This document shows positions 55,336-64,000 of a stretch of 64,000 nucleotides of DNA, one piece after another (positions within the stretch are counted from its first letter, which is position 1; every line of letters begins with the position of its first letter). The stretch spans positions 24,473 through 88,472 of the forward strand of contig JAILRO010000026.1 of NCBI GenBank assembly GCA_024698145.1. The letters are read 5' to 3'. The stretch comes from Lachnospiraceae bacterium. Its GTDB lineage: Bacteria; Bacillota; Clostridia; Lachnospirales; Lachnospiraceae. A program made the position numbers and the translations under genes. Under the pieces are notes generated by a model. It ran no database searches. It was not told the origin of the DNA and saw nothing but the letters and a program-made list of their open reading frames with translations.

Positions 55336-56703
55336 CTACTCTATCAGACTTGATATCGTCACAAGCTCATCATATGTAAGCTCTTTGTCCTGACCGTCAT
55401 CGGTAAATGTTACCGTGTAACTCTTTGACAAACAACCCGTTTTGCTAAGTGTAATTATATGACTTCCCGTTACTTTTGTAAAGGAAATCGGTGCAATTCC
55501 TATATATTCGCCATCGAAATACACACTCGCTCCATCAGGTGTTTTAATCGTTACTTTCTGCTTTGTTTTCATACCGGTTTCCGTGTTAACATCTTTTTCT
55601 GTTGATTTCTCAGTCGTAGTTTCCGTTGCAGTTTCCGTTGTTTTGGAATTGTTTGAAGAAGTTGTCTTGTCTGTCTTTGAAGAACTTTTATCTTTGCTTT
55701 CCTCATCCGTCTTCTTCATCGTAAACTCTTTGATCTTGTATGCTTCCTTTACGGAAATGGTCCCGCTTATCGTATCGTAACCGTCCTTGACAATATCTAT
55801 TCTGTGCTTGCCGTAAACTATGTCAACAGCACCCTCGGTATTGATTCTTACCCTATCGATATACACGGCAGCATCTGAAGGATCAACCTTAAACAAAATC
55901 GATCCCACCTGCTTTGGCTCTACTAAAAGATCAGCAAGTGATACCGTCTGTTCTTTGTTCTTCTCAACCGTCACCTGCTTGCTTCCGGAATCCTTTCCTT
56001 TTGAAATACGCAGTGTGTAAGAACCTTCGCGCACGGTAAGCAACATATCTTCCGTTACCGGAACAATCATGTCATATCCTATCTCTACCATACCACCAAT
56101 ATACGATGCATAATCAGTAAGTTTGACATATCCATGTCCAAGTTCAACATATATCGAACAAACCATGTTGTTGTACAACCACACACTGAGCTGATCCTCC
56201 GAGCAGATTTCATCAAGCCCAATCTCCTTATTATCAGAAAACACAGATGTATTCTTGCTCATTTGATACGTCTTACTTCCTATAGTGATTGTATTCTCAA
56301 GATAATCTATTCGCGCGCCTGATATTCCTTCTAATTTCTCGACAGCATCATCGTTGGTAAGGTACAGCGAAAGCAACTTGTCCCTGTTGCCGTCATATGT
56401 CAGATTGACAATTGCTCCAAGCGGAACGCTTTCCATCGCAATGTAATTACCGTACTTGTCCTGAATGTCAGCCGAACCTGTATAAGAGAACTCCTTGTCC
56501 GTTGTATATCCGACCGAACGAATGGTAATCTTACCGTTGACCTCATCTATTCCGCTTACCATACCAAACATCTCTATCTCATCAACCGGATCTATCTCAT
56601 CATCATAAGTCGGTATCGTAGGCTTTTCTCCACAAGCCGACAACAACATCATCAAAAGTACGGGAAGAAGATATATTATTCTGTTTTTATTAAAAACCTT
56701 CAT
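55336..56703 (-). CDS. PEGA-domain lipoprotein
   Basis: The 455-residue protein has a lipoprotein signal with lipobox LSAC (C24). A beta-rich N-terminal half (about 40-280) is of unknown family. A PEGA domain (about 285-335, with VGSILFKVDPSDAAVYIDRV), a Ser/Thr/Lys-rich linker with TTETATETTTEKS, and a second PEGA domain (about 385-435, with TPDGASVYFDGEYIGIAP) follow. PEGA domains are common in surface proteins linked to S-layers and wall-associated signalling. It should sit on the outer face of the membrane. The ATG has GGAGAG five bases upstream. Confidence 0.87.
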   Translation of the reverse strand: MKVFNKNRIIYLLPVLLMMLLSACGEKPTIPTYDDEIDPVDEIEMFGMVSGIDEVNGKITIRSVGYTTDKEFSYTGSADIQDKYGNYIAMESVPLGAIVNLTYDGNRDKLLSLYLTNDDAVEKLEGISGARIDYLENTITIGSKTYQMSKNTSVFSDNKEIGLDEICSEDQLSVWLYNNMVCSIYVELGHGYVKLTDYASYIGGMVEIGYDMIVPVTEDMLLTVREGSYTLRISKGKDSGSKQVTVEKNKEQTVSLADLLVEPKQVGSILFKVDPSDAAVYIDRVRINTEGAVDIVYGKHRIDIVKDGYDTISGTISVKEAYKIKEFTMKKTDEESKDKSSSKTDKTTSSNNSKTTETATETTTEKSTEKDVNTETGMKTKQKVTIKTPDGASVYFDGEYIGIAPISFTKVTGSHIITLSKTGCLSKSYTVTFTDDGQDKELTYDELVTISSLIE

Positions 56704-56762
56704 AAGTACTCTCCATTACCTTATATTGTAAATGCCCGGGCATTTTTCAACTAATTGTACCA

Positions 56763-57926
56763 TTAAACTATCTCAAACACAATATTTTTCAACTTTCCAA
56801 GCATTTCCTGTTTCTCCTTCTCCGAGAGAATAACCGTCTCTAATTTTTCTAGAAATTTCGGCGAAAGAAACGCCTTATTGGTATTATAGTAACTGTTTGC
56901 AATTTTCCAGAATTTTTCAGGATACGAGAACAAAACATACAAATATTTATAATCATTTTTATCCAGCTGTACAATCCCACTGTATTCTTCAAGAATTACC
57001 TTAAGCATTCCAAAGTCAAAATGATTCTTCTCCATAACTTTTCTTGCAAACTGGTACAAATCATTTAATTGATTCCCTCTTGAAAATCTTTCAAAATGAA
57101 CTATCGCAGTAAGTCCGTCACACAAAATCACATTATGCTGGTTAAAACTCCCATGACAAATACCGTAATGATTAGCCGAGACTTTCGTTATCATGTCTGT
57201 TTTTTCGCAAAGCATTTCCGCACATTTAACACCCTGTCTGTAAAAATCAGGATACACCTTTAGATACAGTTTTTCAAACGCATTTTTTCTTTTTACATTG
57301 CTGACAAATCTGCCTATTTTTCTTATCTGCGTATTATGTCTTGCAAACTTACCACAAACATCGTCCATGCAGGCATCGATATCCACAGACGTTTTCTCTT
57401 CTTTTGAAAGTGCTTTCTCAAGTGCACTTCTGCTAATCTCATAAAGATAAGATATCCTCTCCATCTCCTCTCCGTCTTCCATAACCTGACGGATTTCCTC
57501 TACCCTGCGTTCCTCTTTCTTCCTGCAATTCTCATTCCACTTAACTTCAAAATCTTTCGCAATATCTTTACCGTGCTTATGAAAATCCGCCATCGCTTTA
57601 ACTGCTCTTGTCACGTCTGCAGTTTCATTCATATTGCACTCATTACCTTCATAATGCATTTTTAATACATAAGGCTGTCTATACTTGTCACATGTAATCA
57701 GTTGTCCATCTCTTCCGGGAATTATATAGTCAAGATTGTTCATGCCCTTAGCTTTTAGCAACTCCTTTAACACATGCTCCTGCTCTAAACGGACCATACT
57801 TCCACGGAAAGGCTCAAGAATCCTCATACCCACATCAGTCCAAAGTATAGTCGAACCCCTTCCCTTTTTCTGCTCTGATATTTTCATATCATATTGCTCA
57901 TAAACTTCTGCAAGTTTTTCGGACAT
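56763..57926 (-). CDS. CotS-like spore-coat-family pseudokinase
   Basis: The frame opens at 57986, but ATG 57926 has GGAGGGG eight bases upstream and starts MSEKLAEVYEQYD, giving 387 residues. The protein has the CotS/aminoglycoside-phosphotransferase fold, with a central helical insert. The catalytic loop reads ICHGSFNQHNV, where Ser replaces the Asp of the usual HGD motif, and the metal-binding DFE/DFD is replaced by VHFERF. It therefore probably lacks kinase activity. CotS-family proteins are spore-coat proteins in Bacillus; relatives persist in Lachnospiraceae that rarely sporulate. It is 87 bases after the cca gene. Confidence 0.8.
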   Translation of the reverse strand: MSEKLAEVYEQYDMKISEQKKGRGSTILWTDVGMRILEPFRGSMVRLEQEHVLKELLKAKGMNNLDYIIPGRDGQLITCDKYRQPYVLKMHYEGNECNMNETADVTRAVKAMADFHKHGKDIAKDFEVKWNENCRKKEERRVEEIRQVMEDGEEMERISYLYEISRSALEKALSKEEKTSVDIDACMDDVCGKFARHNTQIRKIGRFVSNVKRKNAFEKLYLKVYPDFYRQGVKCAEMLCEKTDMITKVSANHYGICHGSFNQHNVILCDGLTAIVHFERFSRGNQLNDLYQFARKVMEKNHFDFGMLKVILEEYSGIVQLDKNDYKYLYVLFSYPEKFWKIANSYYNTNKAFLSPKFLEKLETVILSEKEKQEMLGKLKNIVFEIV

Positions 57927-58013
57927 AAAACAATCCCCTCCCTCATACGACTTTGAAACATAACAGACGCTATGCTCATTGTTCATCTTATGAAGAAGAG
58001 GATCAAAATATCA

Positions 58014-59345
58014 CTATTTTCTATTATTAAATATCTCAATCAGTTTGTCTTTGTCATTAAGCGAAGGATCATCTATAACCATATCCAACAGTCCATTAAG
58101 AACCTCGCCTATTTCCTTGCCCGGCTTCATGCCAAGCGCAATCAGATCGCTTCCTGTTATTGCAAGATCCTTTAAAGAAATGCACTGATTATTGCTTATT
58201 ACCTCATCATAATAACCTTTTAAAGCTTCCAGCCTTTCTAATTTTTCCTCGCGTTGGAACTCACTTTGCGCAAGTATATCCGCTCGCTTGATGTAGGTAA
58301 AATCCTCAAACAGATCTTCACCCATTTTTGAAAGAGACCGACGAAACGTTTTGATTTTCGGAAGACCGCCCATTCCAAAATCATGCCAAAGCACCAGTCT
58401 TTTCACCCTGCTGATAGTCGCATTGTCATACTTAAGTCTCTTTAATATCTTTCCGGCCATTTCCACTCCGGCCTCATTATGTCCGTAGAAATGATCCCAC
58501 TGGCCGTCATTGGTTTTTGTTGTGGGCTTTGCAACGTCATGCAATAGTGCCGCAAGTCGAAGTACTTTGTCTTTCGGAACATTTTCCACAACCTTAATTG
58601 TATGCTCTCCTACGCTGTAAGCATGATGCTTGTTAATCTGTGGTGTCTCCATCATGACATCAAACTCCGGAAGAATAATAGCAGTAACACCGAGTTCATA
58701 AGCATCGATTAGTTTCTCCGGATGGTCGGACATTAAAAGTTTCGTAAGCTCCACCTGTATTCTTTCAGCACTTATATCCTTAAGGAACTTTGCCTGCTTG
58801 CGAATACTTTCCTTTGTTCTATCTTCTATCTCAAAATCAAGTTGTGCAGAAAATCGAACTGCTCGAAGTATTCTTAAAGCATCCTCGTCAAATCTCTCCG
58901 ATGGTTCACCGACACATCTTATAATATGTGCCTCAAGATCCTTCACCCCATCGAACTTATCAACAAGCCCGTCAGCATCATTGTATGCCATCGCATTGAT
59001 TGTAAAATCTCTGCGCTTCATATCCTCTACCAATTCAGATGTAAAGGTTACCTTATCCGGTCTTCTGTGATCCGTATATTCACCATCCACACGATAGGTT
59101 GTAACCTCATAACCCTCTTTGCCAAACATAACGGTAACCGTTCCATGAGCAATCCCGGTATCTATCGTTCTGTCAAAAAGCCTTTTTACATCCTCCGGTT
59201 TTGCAGAAGTTGTGATGTCCCAATCATCAGGCTCCTTGCCGAGTATTGCATCTCTGACACAGCCACCCACAATGTATGCCTCGTATCCGGCATCATTTAA
59301 CGTGTGTATTATTCTGTTGGCATTTTCCGGCATGTTAATCTTCAT
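58014..59345 (-). CDS. cca: CCA tRNA nucleotidyltransferase
   Basis: The 443-residue enzyme is a class II CCA-adding enzyme. The nucleotidyltransferase head has GGCVRDAILG and the DxD catalytic pair in DDWDI, then RRDFTINAMAY and RFDEDALRILRAVRFSAQL. An HD domain follows with ALLHDVAKP and HNEAGVEMAGKIL. It adds or repairs the 3' CCA end of tRNA. Its ATG overlaps the stop of the fused potCD gene by four bases (ATGA), so the two are translationally coupled, an unexpected operon partner for a tRNA enzyme. Confidence 0.95.
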   Translation of the reverse strand: MKINMPENANRIIHTLNDAGYEAYIVGGCVRDAILGKEPDDWDITTSAKPEDVKRLFDRTIDTGIAHGTVTVMFGKEGYEVTTYRVDGEYTDHRRPDKVTFTSELVEDMKRRDFTINAMAYNDADGLVDKFDGVKDLEAHIIRCVGEPSERFDEDALRILRAVRFSAQLDFEIEDRTKESIRKQAKFLKDISAERIQVELTKLLMSDHPEKLIDAYELGVTAIILPEFDVMMETPQINKHHAYSVGEHTIKVVENVPKDKVLRLAALLHDVAKPTTKTNDGQWDHFYGHNEAGVEMAGKILKRLKYDNATISRVKRLVLWHDFGMGGLPKIKTFRRSLSKMGEDLFEDFTYIKRADILAQSEFQREEKLERLEALKGYYDEVISNNQCISLKDLAITGSDLIALGMKPGKEIGEVLNGLLDMVIDDPSLNDKDKLIEIFNNRK

Positions 59346-61582
59346 TTAAACAAATCCTTCATATCATAACATCTTATATTAATCCACATCTGAGATATTC
59401 TTTCATTGGCTTCCTTGTCATAACACTTCATAACCGCACTTCGTTTGATTGTTTCCGGTGTCGGGTATTGCGCATACAACTGTCTGTGAAGCTGTTCCTC
59501 ATCAACATATAATGTGTATTCTTCATCATCGACATAATCGAAGCCTTTGAAGAAATATCCAACCGGATATTCCACTGCATTTTCTTCGTCTTCGGCACCA
59601 TAGCAATAATTAAGATACTGCCATACCGTATCGTCGTCGCCACCTGCTATTGCAGAAGTATATCCTATATAATACATATTCCTTACAACATTATCCGGTC
59701 TTGAAATAAAGTTGACAAATGCTTCTGCTGCCTGCTTCTTTCTCAAATCCTCTTTAAGGCCGTCTTTTAACATTACCCATGCATCAAACCAGAGGTTAGT
59801 ACACTCATCAGGTACGGCATAGCAAAGCTCTGCTCCATCTTCTTCTGCCTGGTCCATAGTATACACTGCATCTCCCGACCATTGCATGTTGGCAACAACC
59901 TTGCCGGTTATCATGTCTGCTTTACCGCTATCCGTCTCAAGTGAGTATGCATTCTTTCTCATTTCAGACAAGATATCTTCGGCCTTAACAATTGTTTCAT
60001 TGCTTGTATCATTCATTACGTCTGCAAGACGCTCACTGTAATCTTCCGCTTCAAGAAAATCCTTTGATTGAATTTTATCTGCGTTTAAAATTCCCAGTGC
60101 AATAAAATAGGAATCTCTGACTCCATCCTTCATCGTTACTCGTTTTGAATAGTCTGGGTTGAGCAATACATCCCAGTGTTTAAGAGCTTCCTCATCAACA
60201 TACTCCGGGTTATACACAAGACCCATATTGCCCCACATATATCCGGCTCCGTATTTCGATATAGGCTCACCACCCATACTCAGGTTTTCAAAAACAGACT
60301 TAATATAAGGAGATACACCCTTTGCATAGTAATTATTCTCTTTTTGGGCATCAAAGAAGTCTTCGGAATAAGGTGCAAGCCTGCCCTCCTCCATAAACTT
60401 CATAACCATATATTCTGAAGGACACACAAGGTCAAACTCATTACCGAGAACAAGCTGATTGTACAAGTCCTCATTAGTACCGTAAGTGGAATATTCAACC
60501 TCTATCTTCTCACCATATGTTTCCTCATACCATGTACAGAAATCGTCAACCAGACTGTTTTCTCCAATAATCTCTGCTCCGTTGTCAAATTCTATAAGCT
60601 CGTCCTCACCCCAATCGCCCTCATCGATATATTCCTCGCAATTGGCAATTCGAAGTACAAGCGTATCTTTTTTCTCACTGCCACAAGCAGTACAGGTCAT
60701 TGTAATTCCCAAAAGGAACAATACAAGAAGACATTTCACGGCACTTGCGTGTTTTTTGTGTTCCCTTCTATATACTTTCCAGCTTCCTTTTTTGCCTATG
60801 CTGTCGATACCACCCGGTATTACGTTCATGGCAATTACGGAAACAAAGACGACAACAAATATCACTGTAGATAAAGCCCATAACGCAGTCTTAATCTCTG
60901 TCTGCGCACCCTTTGTCGCATTGACAACATAAGTACTGATTGTGTCAAACACAGCAGGCTTTGTATATGTCGTAATGAAATAATCGTCAAGTGTAAGTGT
61001 TATTGAAGTCATAAATCCCGAAAGGATTCCCGGGAACAACTCCGGAAGCACAACCTTACGAAGTGCTTTAAAAGGTGTACAACCAAGGTCGAGTGCAGCC
61101 TCGTACAAGTTAGGGTCCATTTGCTTAAGTCTCGGCATAACCGAAAGATATACAAACGGCGTGCACAATGATGTAAGTCCCACAACAAGAGGGATATATG
61201 TATCTTTATCCATATTAAAGAAAACGATAAGCAAAATACACACAGAAAAACCTGTCACAACATCAGCATTTATAACAGGAATCTGATTCATCATTTCCAC
61301 GCTTGTTCTAACGTGCTTTTTGCTGTAGAACATACCAATCGCGCCTAACGTTCCAAGAAGCGTTGAGATCATCGACACCATAACCGCAAGTGAAATAGTT
61401 CCCCATATCATCGCACGCAAATCATCTGTCGTAAAAAGTGTTGCGTAATTGTGCAAAGAGAAACCTCGAAGTGCGCCTATCGTCGTTGACTTCGTAAAAC
61501 TATATACCATTAAAATGACAATCGGAAGATAAAGGAATGCCAATACAAAGGCAAGCCACAAACATTGAAGTTTCTTTTTCAT
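59342..61582 (-). CDS. potCD: Fused PotC permease and PotD polyamine-binding protein
   Basis: The 746-residue protein joins a PotC-type permease (about 1-265; EAA loop EAALDLGCTPFKALRKVVLP) to a PotD-type periplasmic-binding domain (about 305-746). Between them a basic stretch, a hydrophobic segment (about 281-296) and a lipobox-like CTAC (C300) are present. The binding domain has YGTNEDLYNQL, GYMWGNMGLVYNP and MQWSGDAVYTMDQA, typical of spermidine/putrescine-binding proteins. The hydrophobic segment puts the binding domain outside the cell whether or not it is cleaved. It overlaps potB upstream and cca downstream by four bases each. Such fusions are known in some Firmicutes. Confidence 0.9.
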   Translation of the reverse strand: MKKKLQCLWLAFVLAFLYLPIVILMVYSFTKSTTIGALRGFSLHNYATLFTTDDLRAMIWGTISLAVMVSMISTLLGTLGAIGMFYSKKHVRTSVEMMNQIPVINADVVTGFSVCILLIVFFNMDKDTYIPLVVGLTSLCTPFVYLSVMPRLKQMDPNLYEAALDLGCTPFKALRKVVLPELFPGILSGFMTSITLTLDDYFITTYTKPAVFDTISTYVVNATKGAQTEIKTALWALSTVIFVVVFVSVIAMNVIPGGIDSIGKKGSWKVYRREHKKHASAVKCLLVLFLLGITMTCTACGSEKKDTLVLRIANCEEYIDEGDWGEDELIEFDNGAEIIGENSLVDDFCTWYEETYGEKIEVEYSTYGTNEDLYNQLVLGNEFDLVCPSEYMVMKFMEEGRLAPYSEDFFDAQKENNYYAKGVSPYIKSVFENLSMGGEPISKYGAGYMWGNMGLVYNPEYVDEEALKHWDVLLNPDYSKRVTMKDGVRDSYFIALGILNADKIQSKDFLEAEDYSERLADVMNDTSNETIVKAEDILSEMRKNAYSLETDSGKADMITGKVVANMQWSGDAVYTMDQAEEDGAELCYAVPDECTNLWFDAWVMLKDGLKEDLRKKQAAEAFVNFISRPDNVVRNMYYIGYTSAIAGGDDDTVWQYLNYCYGAEDEENAVEYPVGYFFKGFDYVDDEEYTLYVDEEQLHRQLYAQYPTPETIKRSAVMKCYDKEANERISQMWINIRCYDMKDLFK

Positions 61583-62370
61583 ATTGCAACATTACCCCGC
61601 TTTCCCTGATTATCTTTTGTAAGCCTTGAACTTATAGCCGTTATTATAACGATAAGCATAAGCAGGATTACGGAAATCATCGAACCGTTATGCCAATCGT
61701 AAGAACTGAAATAACTTCCGATAAGACTTCCCATAATAAATGTGCTGTTATATACCATATCAAGCACTACATAGTTTGTCATTGCCGGTAGAAATACCAT
61801 CGTCACACCACTGATAATGCCGGGCATAGACATCGGAATGACCAGCTTAAAAAGAATCTGGATCGGTCTCGCGCCAAGGTCTGCCGCCGCCTCTATTACG
61901 TTATCATCAAGTTTTGACAACGAATTGTATAACGGCATAATCATAAAAGGCATAAAATCATACGTCATACAAAGTACTGTATTAAAAAACGGGTAATACG
62001 CAAGATTGCCTTCTAAAAGGCTCAAGACTTCCTTAAGAGCTGTGATTCTTAATGTGAAGTTAATCCACATAGGCATCACAAAAACAACCAGCAATACATC
62101 CGAGCGTTTAAATGGTCCCTTTGCGAGAATATAAGCCGTCGGATATGCCAGTATAAGACAAAACATAGTGGTTGCGAATGCTATGACCACGCTGTAAAAA
62201 AGAGTTCCCATGGTTTTGCCGTTTGTAAAGAACAAGCGAAAATTATCCATGGTTAATTTACCATCCTTGCCGGTAAATGCATAGTAGCACACAACAAGAA
62301 GTGGCAGTACGACAAACAATATCATATATATAATGTATGGGATTGCCAGCTTGCTTCTTGTAAACTTCAT
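61579..62370 (-). CDS. potB: Polyamine ABC transporter permease PotB
   Basis: The 263-residue permease has six predicted membrane helices and the EAA loop EAAADLGARPIQILFKLVIP that contacts the ATPase. Together with the fused PotC it forms the membrane channel for spermidine or putrescine. The ATG has AAAGGA seven to eight bases upstream, and its stop overlaps the start of potCD by four bases (ATGA). The gene lies 27 bases after potA. Confidence 0.92.
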   Translation of the reverse strand: MKFTRSKLAIPYIIYMILFVVLPLLVVCYYAFTGKDGKLTMDNFRLFFTNGKTMGTLFYSVVIAFATTMFCLILAYPTAYILAKGPFKRSDVLLVVFVMPMWINFTLRITALKEVLSLLEGNLAYYPFFNTVLCMTYDFMPFMIMPLYNSLSKLDDNVIEAAADLGARPIQILFKLVIPMSMPGIISGVTMVFLPAMTNYVVLDMVYNSTFIMGSLIGSYFSSYDWHNGSMISVILLMLIVIITAISSRLTKDNQGKRGNVAI

Positions 62371-62397
62371 ATTGTTGTCCTTTCCATGTCAGGGATA

Positions 62398-63834
62398 TTA
62401 ACCTATCAATTTGTACTCAATCTTATCTTCCGGAACTATTACACTGACATAATCTCCGATATTCCAGAGCCAGTCATCATCAACATAATAGTCCTTGTCA
62501 TTCCTACTTCTGACTATGTAGCTGTAATGGTCACCCTTGTAAATAATCGAGATAATATGTCCTGCCACAATTCCGTCTTCCGGTGAATCGGAAAGATCCG
62601 CAACTCCCGGCTCAAAGTATGCATCAACTTTGACGCCCTCTGTATCAATGACTTCGCCCTTGCTGTCACAAAGAACTCCATCCTTTTCAGTTACCCCATC
62701 GAAAAGTTTGGCAACATCAATCTTAACAGAGAAATCAACAAAACGGATCTTCAACTCATCATCGATAATACCTGTATAGTGGTTCTTATTAATATTGTAA
62801 GGTACTACGTGAATTCCGTCAGGATCTATAGAAATACCAACCTCGGTTCCTGCCGGGATTTCCTTTTGACTCTGTGCCGTGAACTCGTTCTTTCCGTGCA
62901 TTATGAGTATCTCGTAATATATTCCCTTGAAAATGGACGAATAAACCTCTCCTGTAAGCATACCTTCAGCCGGTGGCACAAGGTGTACGTTCTCCGGACG
63001 CACCATCGCCTCAATCTTGGTACCAACAGGATAATCATCTACGCACTCAAACTCCGTATCACAAAACCTAACTTTGCCTGAGCCTGTCATTTTACCATTG
63101 AAAATGTTACTCTCACCAATAAAGTCGGCAACGAACACATTAGAAGGTGTGTCGTATATCTCCTCAGGTGTTCCCACCTGCTGAATCTTTCCGTCGGCCA
63201 TTACCACAATCTTATCCGACATGGTAAGTGCCTCCTCCTGATCATGAGTAACGAATATAAATGTTATTCCAAGTTCGCGATGCATCTCTTTAAGTTCAAG
63301 CTGCATTTCTTTTCGCATCTTGTAGTCGAGTGCTCCAAGCGGCTCATCAAGAAGCAGTATCTCGGGCTCATTTACAATCGCTCTTGCAATCGCAATACGC
63401 TGTTGCTGTCCTCCGGAAAGAGTTGCAACACCACGCTTTTCAAAGCCTTCGAGGTCAACTATCTCAAGAGCACGTTTCACTTTCTCATCTATTGTTTTCT
63501 TGTCTAATTTCTTTATCTTAAGACCAAATGCGATATTGTCATATATGTTCATACTAGGAAATAACGCGTATTTCTGAAATACCGTATTAATCGGTCTTTT
63601 GTTTGGCGGAAGCTTACTGATATCCTGGCCATCCAGAAAAATCTGTCCTTTTGTCGGAGTTTCAAAGCCACCAATCATTCGAAGAATTGTTGTTTTACCA
63701 CAACCTGACGGTCCAAGAAGAGTAACAAACTCACCCTTCTTTATTTCAAGATTCAAATTATCTATAACCATTGTCGCACCGTCAAAAGACTTGGATATAC
63801 TTTTCAACTCTATAATTGTGTTATTGTCTGTCAT
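62398..63834 (-). CDS. potA: Polyamine ABC transporter ATP-binding protein PotA with extended C-terminus
   Basis: ATG 63834 (AAGGAG eight bases upstream) gives 478 residues; the frame opens 21 bases earlier. The nucleotide-binding domain has Walker A GPSGCGKTT, signature LSGGQQQRIA, Walker B LLLDEPLGALD and H-loop THDQEEA. The usual PotA is about 350-380 residues; here the C-terminal part contains a first TOBE-like region (MVRPENVHL) and roughly 130 further residues with a second TOBE-like region (VAGHIISIIYKGDHYSYIV). The extra domain could have a regulatory role. It is the first complete gene of the transporter operon. Confidence 0.93.
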   Translation of the reverse strand: MTDNNTIIELKSISKSFDGATMVIDNLNLEIKKGEFVTLLGPSGCGKTTILRMIGGFETPTKGQIFLDGQDISKLPPNKRPINTVFQKYALFPSMNIYDNIAFGLKIKKLDKKTIDEKVKRALEIVDLEGFEKRGVATLSGGQQQRIAIARAIVNEPEILLLDEPLGALDYKMRKEMQLELKEMHRELGITFIFVTHDQEEALTMSDKIVVMADGKIQQVGTPEEIYDTPSNVFVADFIGESNIFNGKMTGSGKVRFCDTEFECVDDYPVGTKIEAMVRPENVHLVPPAEGMLTGEVYSSIFKGIYYEILIMHGKNEFTAQSQKEIPAGTEVGISIDPDGIHVVPYNINKNHYTGIIDDELKIRFVDFSVKIDVAKLFDGVTEKDGVLCDSKGEVIDTEGVKVDAYFEPGVADLSDSPEDGIVAGHIISIIYKGDHYSYIVRSRNDKDYYVDDDWLWNIGDYVSVIVPEDKIEYKLIG

Positions 63835-63864
63835 TAAGCTTTCTCCTTCAATCAAACTTGCTGT

Positions 63865-64000
63865 TTAGTTAAGTTTTACGAGCGAAACTTCTAATTGTTT
63901 TAAGGCGTCTCTTATGATTACAGTTCCATCGCAGGCCGCTTTCGCTGCGTATAAGAACGCAACGGTACTAAACTCACACTCCGTGTTCGTTAAGTGCCGG
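63865..64000 (-). CDS. C-terminal end of an unidentified protein (cut by window)
   Basis: On the minus strand one frame is open from the window edge to a TAA at 63865-63867, giving 44 residues that end ALKQLEVSLVKLN; the other two frames are closed by stops. The sequence has the look of a helical C-terminus (STVAFLYAAKAACDG). Its stop lies 30 bases before potA, so it is probably the first gene of the polyamine operon. The family cannot be told from this fragment; in related operons a helix-turn-helix regulator may occupy this position. Confidence 0.6.
   Translation of the reverse strand, partial: RHLTNTECEFSTVAFLYAAKAACDGTVIIRDALKQLEVSLVKLN

Overview
The window looks like a chromosomal segment of a Gram-positive anaerobe of the Clostridia, most likely a gut or rumen Lachnospiraceae (Coprococcus/Butyrivibrio-like; the genus is a guess). 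The evidence is the SCIFF peptide and its radical SAM maturase next to secDF and a TIGR04086 membrane protein, HemZ, a bifunctional Rel, ATP-type PEP carboxykinase, a CotS-like protein, DUF6382-FHA architecture, and many secreted BspA-like leucine-rich-repeat proteins. Every protein gene but one lies on the minus strand. I see no rRNA, tRNA, CRISPR array, transposase or prophage gene.

Layout in plus coordinates; transcription mostly runs from high to low. 1-10.8 kb is a housekeeping run: TIGR04086 membrane protein, SCIFF peptide, its maturase, fused SecDF, RecJ, Rel, a metallo-beta-lactamase-fold hydrolase and HemZ (cut by the window edge). 11-16.5 kb is a signalling cluster: an FHA protein, a Ser/Thr kinase with an extracellular half, a Thr/Glu-repeat surface protein and a HAD phosphatase whose start is embedded in the end of the surface-protein gene. 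16.7-20.5 kb holds a secreted Ig-like protein, a CorA transporter and a small multidrug-export-family protein. 20.7-26.3 kb is an apparent operon of an EAL protein and two chemoreceptors. pckA follows with clean promoter and terminator.

28-52 kb is a surface-protein island: a beta-propeller protein, four BspA-type LRR proteins and a very large GH16 glucanase. Several share a lysine-rich LRR C-terminal cap. One (33.4-36.0 kb) carries what looks like an aerolysin/ETX-type pore-forming module. Inside the island sit a two-component system whose genes converge and overlap (the response regulator is the only plus-strand gene), an HD-GYP protein and an AlkZ-related protein. A cytosolic GH5 and a phosphohexomutase follow, so secreted GH16, GH5 and the mutase suggest beta-glucan use. 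55-64 kb holds a PEGA lipoprotein, a CotS-like pseudokinase, CCA nucleotidyltransferase and a polyamine transporter (potA, potB, fused potCD) preceded by the end of an unidentified gene.

Most notable: the putative pore-forming LRR protein; a pair of 57-base intergenic sequences (45 of 57 identical, no gaps) each beside a hairpin with compensatory changes; the shared lysine-rich cap; the 79-base out-of-frame overlap that encodes a membrane anchor; and the convergent overlapping two-component genes.
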